A stretch of 11,773 nucleotides of DNA, taken from assembly GCA_007133925.1 (NCBI GenBank), contig SLLU01000018.1, positions 1 through 11,773 of the forward strand. Reading direction: 5' to 3'. A program made the translations under genes and the position numbers. Position 1 is the stretch's first letter, and each line of letters begins with the position of its first letter. This DNA is from Candidatus Halarchaeoplasma halalkaliphilum (lineage in GTDB: Archaea; Thermoplasmatota; Thermoplasmata; Halarchaeoplasmatales; Halarchaeoplasmataceae). Shown here one piece after another: positions 1 through 6,381 of this stretch. The notes under the pieces are model-generated. The model was not told where the DNA came from. It ran no database searches and saw nothing but the letters and a program-made list of their open reading frames with translations.

Positions 1-1
1 G

Positions 2-97
2 AAAGAGGCTGGCCCATATCCCGGAGTCACACCAGTAGATCCGTGGCTGCGGCGGATGAACGGGAAATTCGCGATCAAAGACATCTGCAGGATCTGA
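2..97 (+). CDS. possible C-terminal tail of an upstream gene (partial, frame uncertain)
   Basis: The frame beginning at base 2 encodes about 31 residues, with PYPGVTPVDPWLRRMNGKFA in its middle, and stops with TGA at 95-97. Its composition, with prolines, aromatics and a mixed hydrophobic end, looks like the C-terminus of a folded protein, but I do not recognise the family. Two other plus-strand frames are also open at the window edge. One ends at TAG 36-38. The other stays open to TGA 265-267 and would encode an arginine- and serine-rich, probably disordered tail. The sequence alone does not decide between them. I prefer this frame on amino-acid composition only, and extending the window leftward would settle it. 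Confidence 0.3.
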   Translation, partial: KEAGPYPGVTPVDPWLRRMNGKFAIKDICRI

Positions 98-271
98 AAA
101 AGATACAGTTCGAGAGTCCCAGGAGCCGCAGGAGACTTGCAACCGATCCATCTTCCCGTTCCGCGAGAAATCTATCTAAGGATGATGAACGGGATACCAT
201 GAGATCCTACGGTACCTCTGTGCGCCATCACGGCATCCCAGAGGGTGATGATTGGGAACTGCTCTGAACCG
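98..271. other. intergenic stretch or disordered tail; no clear gene
   Basis: If the upstream gene ends at 97, this stretch is non-coding apart from a continuous plus-strand frame (1-267) rich in Arg, Ser and Asp. I looked for a tRNA and found none: a TTCGAG-like string near 110 has no matching arms. No strong inverted repeat or T-run terminator stands out. Confidence 0.3.
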
Positions 272-283
272 AATATATTTTAT
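265..283 (+). promoter_or_regulatory. TATA-box promoter of the FAH-family gene
   Basis: An AT-only block, AATATATTTTAT at 272-283, sits in otherwise mixed-composition DNA and is preceded by a purine-rich BRE-like stretch (gaaccga, 265-271 region). Its centre lies about 28 nt before the ATG at 306. With the usual archaeal spacing of 25-27 nt from box A to transcription start, the transcript would start within a few bases of the start codon, so the mRNA should be leaderless or nearly so. No Shine-Dalgarno sequence precedes the ATG, which agrees with this. The start site itself is inferred. Confidence 0.6.
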
Positions 284-305
284 CCGTATACCCGGATGCG
301 TGGTT

Positions 306-1037
306 ATGAAATACGTACGATTCAGAGATAACAGCGGTTCCGCACAGGAAGGTGAACTCATCAGGGATGGTATCCAGGCCGGGAACCGTTTATACGATCC
401 GGGGGACGTGACCATACTGCCTCCATGCAGACCCACGAAGGTGGTCTGCGTGGGCCTTAACTACATGGACCATATCAAGGAGACAGGGAAGGAACCTCCG
501 AACAGACCCAAACTATTTTTGAAAACACCCAACACCATCGCAGGCCATGGCGACACCATCTCTCTCCCGGTGGAAAAGAAACGCATAGATTTCGAGGCGG
601 AACTGGGTGTTGTGATGGGTAAAAGGTGTCGTAATGCCTCTTTGGACAACGCCATGGACTATGTGATGGGTTTCACATGCCTGAACGATATATCCAACCG
701 GGATGATCAGCGTAGGGAGCAGAACTGGGTACGGTCCAAGGCCTTCGACGGATCATGCCCCGTGGGTCCATACATAAGCTCCGTGGACGAGGTACCCGAA
801 GGTGCCCGGATCACACTCGTACAGAACGGAATTGAAAAGCAGTGTTCCTCAGTGGATCGCATGTTATTCACCGTCCCCGAGATAATAGTGGAGATAACAT
901 CCTTCATGACCCTTGAACCCGGAGACATCATCGCAACAGGCACTCCTTCAGGGGTTGGACCCATAAGCCATAATGACGTTGTAGAGGTATCCATAGAGGG
1001 CATAGGTTCTCTGGTGAACTACTTTAAAAAAGCATGA
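306..1037 (+). CDS. fumarylacetoacetate hydrolase (FAH) superfamily protein
   Basis: A 243-residue enzyme of the FAH / 2-hydroxyhepta-2,4-diene-1,7-dioate isomerase superfamily. These divalent-metal enzymes hydrolyse, isomerise or decarboxylate beta-diketo or 2-oxo acids in the cytoplasm. Family hallmarks visible are VGLNYMDH (about 49-56), the metal ligand pair in IDFEAELG (E97 and E99), the third acidic ligand in NDISNRD (D128), the SKAFDG segment (144-149) and the C-terminal GDIIATGTPSGVG (206-218). The length matches the single-domain FAHD1-like subgroup. The frame is open upstream to ATG 252, but I chose ATG 306 because the TATA box would fall inside a longer gene and homologues begin close to this KYVRF strand. 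The substrate cannot be told: acylpyruvate hydrolase, oxaloacetate decarboxylase or an aromatic-catabolism isomerase are all possible. No pathway genes adjoin it. A T6 run at 1167-1172 may end its transcript inside the convergent gene. Confidence 0.93.
   Translation: MKYVRFRDNSGSAQEGELIRDGIQAGNRLYDPGDVTILPPCRPTKVVCVGLNYMDHIKETGKEPPNRPKLFLKTPNTIAGHGDTISLPVEKKRIDFEAELGVVMGKRCRNASLDNAMDYVMGFTCLNDISNRDDQRREQNWVRSKAFDGSCPVGPYISSVDEVPEGARITLVQNGIEKQCSSVDRMLFTVPEIIVEITSFMTLEPGDIIATGTPSGVGPISHNDVVEVSIEGIGSLVNYFKKA
1026..1031 (-). terminator. possible oligo-T terminator of the minus-strand archaellum block
   Basis: Six A residues on the plus strand give a T6 run in the minus-strand transcript, about 17 nt after the stop codon of the zinc-ribbon gene. 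Archaeal RNA polymerase terminates at T-runs of about five or more without needing a hairpin, and none is seen here. The run lies in the last codons of the convergent FAH-family gene, so it may be coincidental. Confidence 0.35.
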
Positions 1038-1047
1038 ATCCAGGTAT

Positions 1048-2061
1048 TCACCTTCTCATCGAATAGGTGTGTCCGCATTTGGTACACTCTACATTCCCTT
1101 CGTCATTGATGATCAAACCCATGTTGGCACAGCGAGTGCAGATACCCCCGAATGATCTTACGGGGCTTTTTTCCTCCTCAGTGACCTCTTCATGGGAGTC
1201 CTCATCAGTAGAAACGATATCTTCATGTAGAACTGTCTCTACAGGGCGCAGGGGAAATTTGGCGGTTACCGTTTTACCGGGATCCAAGACAGGGATCATC
1301 ATCTTATTCTCATCGGTTTCCAGTGTATCCGGTATGTTCGGAGTCAAAATCAGATCAAGGATAGGCTCGTCACTCACGTTTTTTACCGATAGTTTATAGT
1401 ACCGATGATCACGGGTACAGTTCAAGGTTGATTTGATAGATATCTTGTTTTTAAATATGAGCCTGGCGATGTCATCACTGTGGTGGTAAGGACCGGATCT
1501 ATAGACCGCAGGTTTAAGGTTCGCTTTTATACTCTTTACCTCCTTTGGTCCGATGAAGCCCAGATTAATCTCCGGAAGATCTCCGAATCCGGGAGGGGTG
1601 TACATGGTCAACAATATATGGCCTAATGGGGTGTCCATGCGGTTGATCATACGGAATCTAAAGATCACCTTTCCACCGTCATTGAAAATCGTGGATACCA
1701 TAGAGATATCTTTATCCAGGAACGGAAATGGGAGATACAGACACCTTTCAAGAGCGTTCTTGGAATCCTTGGCCAAGGAAAAAGCCTTTTTATACTCCAT
1801 GTTACCGAAATTGTCCATGGCTTCCGAATAGATATTTTTTGGTAGTTCGACGTCGTATCCCAGCTTTCTTTTTCCATCTATATCCGCTCCCAGTGATGAT
1901 AGCCTATTGAGTACTTTTTCATGAACATCTTCCAGTATCTTCAGTTCCCCATCCAGATCTCTTATTTCGAACAGAGTGTCAAAATAGCGTCCCGACATGA
2001 GTTGTTCTTTGGCACTTTTTAACTTTTCATCAAGATCCCTGCGGTCCATATCAAGAACCAT
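1048..2061 (-). CDS. soluble zinc-ribbon protein with beta-sandwich domain, coupled to the large surface protein
   Basis: I do not recognise a named family. The 337-residue product has no signal peptide or membrane segment, so it is probably cytoplasmic. In order it shows: a charged helical N-terminus (about 1-108) that looks like helical hairpins; a beta-rich middle (about 120-275) with strands such as KVIFRFRMINRMDTPLG and YYKLSVKNVSDEPI, resembling NEW3/CARDB-type sandwiches; an acidic linker (about 280-297); and a C-terminal zinc ribbon with C308-x2-C311 and C326-x2-C329. The frame opens at TTG 2076. I place the start at ATG 2061 because GGGGGTGA (2067-2074) lies 5 nt before it. That makes an 11-bp overlap with the end of the large upstream gene, so the two are probably translationally coupled. 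The zinc ribbon could bind protein or nucleic acid. A role as cytoplasmic partner of the membrane protein is inference from position. Confidence 0.85.
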   Translation of the reverse strand: MVLDMDRRDLDEKLKSAKEQLMSGRYFDTLFEIRDLDGELKILEDVHEKVLNRLSSLGADIDGKRKLGYDVELPKNIYSEAMDNFGNMEYKKAFSLAKDSKNALERCLYLPFPFLDKDISMVSTIFNDGGKVIFRFRMINRMDTPLGHILLTMYTPPGFGDLPEINLGFIGPKEVKSIKANLKPAVYRSGPYHHSDDIARLIFKNKISIKSTLNCTRDHRYYKLSVKNVSDEPILDLILTPNIPDTLETDENKMMIPVLDPGKTVTAKFPLRPVETVLHEDIVSTDEDSHEEVTEEEKSPVRSFGGICTRCANMGLIINDEGNVECTKCGHTYSMRR

Positions 2062-5000
2062 CGATCTCACCCCCAATTTTTGCTTCTTCTTTGGCTCGTT
2101 CTCTCAGGTTCCCGAAGGTCTTTTCATATATTACGACCTTGGCAGTTAATCTCTCGTAGATCCTGACAACTATCAAGGAAACACAGAAACCGAGGGCGAA
2201 ATACAGCACCACAAAAAATAGGACCGGTGCGTTAAAGAATGTATTAAAGAAAACCGCCTGGATCTCACCTCTGATAAGATTGTTGATACCTGTTATTAAA
2301 AGGAATGTGAGCAACATCAGGCCACCGCACGAACCCATGATCACGTAATATAGGTGAGGATAATATTCTTCGTCATCAGAGACGTGTTCAGTGAAATATT
2401 CTCCCCATCCTTTCTTCCGTACAAGGTACTTTATCACCAGATTCAGGAAACTCTTCAAATAGAAAGAGAAGGCGATCAAAGATATGACAAAAACACCGAG
2501 TGCGATCACTACCAACACTAGAGCCAACTCGTTGACGGCAGTGGAGGATGCCAATGTGGATCCCCACGGCATAAGAAGGAGCGAACCAAGAAGGCCTGCA
2601 AGGGATATTCCCATAGGGATCACCAGAAGATCTTCGTTCTTGAATCCTTTCCACGAGACCAATAAGCACGATAAACTGATGATCAGTATCAAAAAGGGTA
2701 TGTACTGTGGTATGTCCATGTATTTTGATACCATCTTCGACCTTCTGATCTCATTATTTTCATCCGCCGTACCAAGTGCATTGATCTCATAGAACTCATC
2801 ATCTGGATCAACTATGAGGTCCACCTCCACCGTTCGGGATATCTTCGACCAGCTCCATTTACCCAGATCGTATCTCGTTCCATATGTACGGATTTCCTCG
2901 TTTGTGCCTATCAGTATCTCCATCAATTCGATATCTTCCTCGGGTATGATTTCCCCCTGTATCCATATCTCGAACGGGACCTCATGGATCAACTCCATGC
3001 CCGAGATACGTATGTCAACGATAACATCCAAGTATCTTCCCCCATCTGTGGGTGTAATGGATATACCATCTGCTACGAGATCGAACCAGAATACTTCTAT
3101 GGATGTTATCACCGCATCACCGACATCCGTATGAAGGGATTCTCCTGTGATGCGATACCTTTGGATATTGGGGTATTCTATGAGCGGGGAGCCCAGAACC
3201 ACCGTTACGGTCTCAGTTTCATAGGATTCGGTAAAGCTGATCTCCTCACTCTCGAAACTGATATCCCAATCTTCGTCAAGGGCCTCTGTGATGAATGTTC
3301 CTGACATCCGTATGATATCCGCCAAGGGGTCTCCTATCCCGATCCCTTCTTCACGGATGGTCCTGTTGGGAAGATTGACCACGGATATATCGAAACTGGC
3401 GGACCTTCCTATCTTTATCTGCCTGCTCGTTTCATCAACATCCATCATCACCACCCTTGTGAAGGTCCAAGTCTCCGCACTCAGGTCCGCATTGGCCACG
3501 GATATGTTCACTATCTGGTGCCAGTACGGGCGCAGGGACACAGGTATCCCAACTGTTAGATTTACTGTCTGACTTTCACCTATGTCCAACCCTACCACAT
3601 CTCTATCCAAATATGAATAATCTGCATATGGACTGCTGCTATTGTACAGGTTCAAGGTAACGTTATCGAAAGAGTTTCCAAGATTCTTCACCTTTATCTC
3701 GTGTTTTGCTTCACGACCCGGAAGGGCATCCATTTCCGCTCCTGAAGAGGTGATCTCATGTATCCTCAATTGTTCCACATGTACATCCCTCAAAAGGGTT
3801 CGATTCACGGAGGGATCTGCTTCGGAAGTTATATTGAAACCGATCACCACGACGGAACCGGCTGTCAGGTTCATCTCGTCCAACATATCCAATTCCTCGG
3901 GCATCCCTGGAGCAGTGATCGTTACATTGATCATCCCGGTTTCCCCCGGAGACAGGGACAGAGAATCCATTTCCAGATAGAGGTCCCAATAGTGGTTCGA
4001 TATGTTACCCTCTACCAGGAGAGTATCGTTACCGTTCCCTGTGTTCGTGATGATAAGTGTGGAATTGAGCATTTCACCGGGTTTAATAGATATATGTGTA
4101 CGGTTCAAACTCACTTCCATATCCGGTACGTGGATCACATGTGTCAGAGCGATAGCGTCGTCTGTTTTCGTGGGATCGCCCCTGCTAGTGGCGATGATGG
4201 TCACGTTGAAAGGCTGTTCGTGTATGGCACCATCATCCGGTGTAACCATCAGGTAGGTGACGGTTTGGTTCCACCTCTCAACTACGAAGATATCATTCAC
4301 TAGCTCTACCTCCCAATTATCCGATGGTTCGTACACGAGCGACAGGGCGATGGTGTCTCGTGTGTTACCCGTATTGATGATGGTCAGCTCATAAATCGCA
4401 CTCTCGTTCGGAAATGTACTGGTTTCGTTGAAAGACGGTTTCAGCATCACAGAATAACCCCTATCGACGATCAGGATCGATTCAGCATGATCCGTAACCT
4501 CCCGTGTATTAAAGTCTCTCTCGAAGATCGAAATGGCGGTCAGCCTTACCCTTTCCCTGAAACCTACTGGGACCATGTCTGGTACTTTCACTCGTATGGT
4601 TGCATTAACAGACTCTCCCGGATGTAGATCATCGGTCATAAGATCGTCGAGTATCTCGGATTCCCATCCATTTTCCGTACTCACCTCCAACAAGAACCGG
4701 TCTATCCCGTTTCCCATGTTCTTTATCGTGTAGTTGTAATATACCCATTCTGCTGGCTTCCCGAACTTCTCGGGTTCCTTGCTTTCAACCTCAACTATAC
4801 CCCTCTGGTTTACATTAACACCTATCTCGCAAGTGTCTGTGTTCACAACACCCGAAAGATCTATGTGCGGGTCCGGTACGCCTAATATGTCGGCGAAGAA
4901 GGTACCGTTCAGGGGCTCTCTGGGTGCGGTCACCACTACCAACACTTTCCTCATCTCCCCCCCTTTGAGTTGTACTTCCGGATTACTTATGGAGAGTGAC

Positions 5001-6340
5001 CATCGTCTTTCTTCCTCGGAGGCCTCCACGGGCGAAATGAAAGACCGGTCCTCTTCGCTGAGAGAAATGGTCTGGGTGGCTATATCCTCATCAAGTATGT
5101 TGCACAAGTTGGTCACTTCCAGCACGAATTCCACCCGGGTGGTGGTTGTACCGTATTCGATGGATAGATAAGGTTCTCTGGCCCTTAAATCCACAGAAAA
5201 ATAGGGTGTGACCGTAACGGGGGAAAGGGATGAATTGATGAAACCGTTGGGTGCTTCCACCCTCAAAACGATATCTTTCGTCGCACCGTAATAGATGTCC
5301 ATCTTCTCCAGTTCGTAATCCACTGTCACATCCGGGATCGATACGAACACATCAACCAAAGTACTCTCTCCCGGATCCAAAAGTGGTGTGGGATTTTTAC
5401 TGACTATCCTTGTTTCCCAGAAGTCGTTGTCCACAAATGATGATAGGGTGTAAGAGGTCCCCTTTACATTCCCCGTATTGGTCAAATTGAAGGTCATAAT
5501 GAATTCAGAGTTGGGGGGCCTTCCCATGGGAGGTGGAGGGTCTATCCTCATGGAGTGGATTTCAGATACGTAGGTGTATGTGGTGTCACTGTCTGAAACA
5601 GATGAATTCATGAGAGAAACCGCGGTCAATGTCAGTTCATCGACGGTGTGCGCCTGAACCACATCCGGGATGGTGATGGAGATGTAAACATGATGAGTTT
5701 CGTTCACTCCCAGTCCGTGCACTGTTCCATTGCTCTGTGAGGTTATCCAATCGTGACCAGAGTAGGCAGACCAGGAATAGGAATCCTCCACCCAACCCCT
5801 GTTGATGATCTCGAATCTATATACTTTGGTCTCGAAAACCTTACCTTCCTGGGGTGCAGGTGCCCGTACCTCAACCTCTCTCACCACTACTCTTGTGTAC
5901 GTGTGTGCCTCGGCATCGACGGATTCGTTGGTGGTGGATTGCACCAGTATATACAGGCGGTCTATGGTATTGTCTTCCAGATGTTCCGGTACCTGTATCG
6001 TCACGTTGAAGATGTGATATTCATTGGGAAAGATCAGAGGGGTTACCCCGTTTGATCCCGATGTGATCCATCCGTGTTCGGATTCCAAGGACCATTCGTA
6101 GGAATCCTCGATACTGCCGTTGTTGAGTATGTCGAACTGGTATGTTACGATCTCAGATGGTGAAGAGGTCTGTGGTGCAGGGGCTATCACTTCGACCTCC
6201 ATGGTCATATTTTGTAAGAACTGTTGGGAATGAGTTGTATATCCATTTATCTGCTCCATTCCTCCGGAGTATAATGGGCCAACTAGAAGGAGCAATGCCA
6301 GGGCGATACAAAGGGATTTAGAACTCAACACATGCTTCAT
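2051..6340 (-). CDS. large secreted, membrane-anchored multi-repeat beta-sandwich protein (NEW3/CARDB-like) downstream of arlJ
   Basis: The 1429-residue product begins with a clear signal peptide (hydrophobic core about 10-25). About nine repeats of 95-125 residues follow, beginning near 47, 154, 262, 380, 515, 628, 740, 856 and 965. Most carry a core of the type F-x-I-x-N-x-G-x-x-x-D-S/T (for example ILNNGSIEDS, IINTGNTRDT, ITNTGNGNDT), then an aromatic W strand and a PGE...V-x-I-x-P edge. This matches NPCBM-associated NEW3 / CARDB-like Ig-type sandwiches. A CARDB-like segment (about 1085-1190) precedes five predicted helices (about 1213-1230, 1238-1259, 1270-1294, 1329-1351, 1366-1392) and a basic C-terminal tail. 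Charged loops fit repeats outside and tail inside. I count about 29 N-x-S/T sequons between residues 44 and 992. The start ATG follows a GAGGGG site 41 nt after the arlJ stop, so co-transcription with the arl genes is likely. Function is unknown; an envelope scaffold or archaellum anchor is inference. An S-layer-like or adhesin role is the alternative. Confidence 0.9.
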   Translation of the reverse strand: MKHVLSSKSLCIALALLLLVGPLYSGGMEQINGYTTHSQQFLQNMTMEVEVIAPAPQTSSPSEIVTYQFDILNNGSIEDSYEWSLESEHGWITSGSNGVTPLIFPNEYHIFNVTIQVPEHLEDNTIDRLYILVQSTTNESVDAEAHTYTRVVVREVEVRAPAPQEGKVFETKVYRFEIINRGWVEDSYSWSAYSGHDWITSQSNGTVHGLGVNETHHVYISITIPDVVQAHTVDELTLTAVSLMNSSVSDSDTTYTYVSEIHSMRIDPPPPMGRPPNSEFIMTFNLTNTGNVKGTSYTLSSFVDNDFWETRIVSKNPTPLLDPGESTLVDVFVSIPDVTVDYELEKMDIYYGATKDIVLRVEAPNGFINSSLSPVTVTPYFSVDLRAREPYLSIEYGTTTTRVEFVLEVTNLCNILDEDIATQTISLSEEDRSFISPVEASEEERRWSLSISNPEVQLKGGEMRKVLVVVTAPREPLNGTFFADILGVPDPHIDLSGVVNTDTCEIGVNVNQRGIVEVESKEPEKFGKPAEWVYYNYTIKNMGNGIDRFLLEVSTENGWESEILDDLMTDDLHPGESVNATIRVKVPDMVPVGFRERVRLTAISIFERDFNTREVTDHAESILIVDRGYSVMLKPSFNETSTFPNESAIYELTIINTGNTRDTIALSLVYEPSDNWEVELVNDIFVVERWNQTVTYLMVTPDDGAIHEQPFNVTIIATSRGDPTKTDDAIALTHVIHVPDMEVSLNRTHISIKPGEMLNSTLIITNTGNGNDTLLVEGNISNHYWDLYLEMDSLSLSPGETGMINVTITAPGMPEELDMLDEMNLTAGSVVVIGFNITSEADPSVNRTLLRDVHVEQLRIHEITSSGAEMDALPGREAKHEIKVKNLGNSFDNVTLNLYNSSSPYADYSYLDRDVVGLDIGESQTVNLTVGIPVSLRPYWHQIVNISVANADLSAETWTFTRVVMMDVDETSRQIKIGRSASFDISVVNLPNRTIREEGIGIGDPLADIIRMSGTFITEALDEDWDISFESEEISFTESYETETVTVVLGSPLIEYPNIQRYRITGESLHTDVGDAVITSIEVFWFDLVADGISITPTDGGRYLDVIVDIRISGMELIHEVPFEIWIQGEIIPEEDIELMEILIGTNEEIRTYGTRYDLGKWSWSKISRTVEVDLIVDPDDEFYEINALGTADENNEIRRSKMVSKYMDIPQYIPFLILIISLSCLLVSWKGFKNEDLLVIPMGISLAGLLGSLLLMPWGSTLASSTAVNELALVLVVIALGVFVISLIAFSFYLKSFLNLVIKYLVRKKGWGEYFTEHVSDDEEYYPHLYYVIMGSCGGLMLLTFLLITGINNLIRGEIQAVFFNTFFNAPVLFFVVLYFALGFCVSLIVVRIYERLTAKVVIYEKTFGNLRERAKEEAKIGGEIDGS
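2067..2074 (-). promoter_or_regulatory. ribosome binding site that sets the zinc-ribbon gene start
   Basis: Read on the minus strand this is GGGGGTGA, 5 nt before ATG 2061. It lies inside the coding end of the preceding gene, whose TGA is at 2051-2053. It favours ATG 2061 over the upstream TTG 2076 and GTG 2070, neither of which has a site of its own. Confidence 0.6.
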
Positions 6341-6381
6341 AGTGGTGACCCCTCTATTTAGTAACTTTTCCCCAATATCAA

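Noticed and set aside
1..267. Continuous plus-strand frame open from the left edge to TGA 265-267, with a GTG at 43
   Set aside because: It could be a real disordered C-terminal tail, but the GTG has no ribosome site, the product is Arg/Ser-rich without recognisable pattern, and it competes with a more protein-like frame ending at 97. It is not strong enough to call.
98..271. tRNA or small RNA in the leftmost intergenic stretch
   Set aside because: A TTCGAG-like string suggests a T-loop, but no acceptor, D or anticodon arms pair on either strand.
252..305. Upstream extension of the FAH-family gene to ATG 252
   Set aside because: The added 18 residues would be encoded across the TATA box and do not resemble the family's N-terminus; ATG 306 fits promoter spacing.
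3758..4303. 181-codon plus-strand open frame opposite the large surface-protein gene
   Set aside because: It lies wholly inside the 1429-codon gene on the other strand, is Cys/His-rich with no domain pattern and has no ribosome site; it is a shadow frame.
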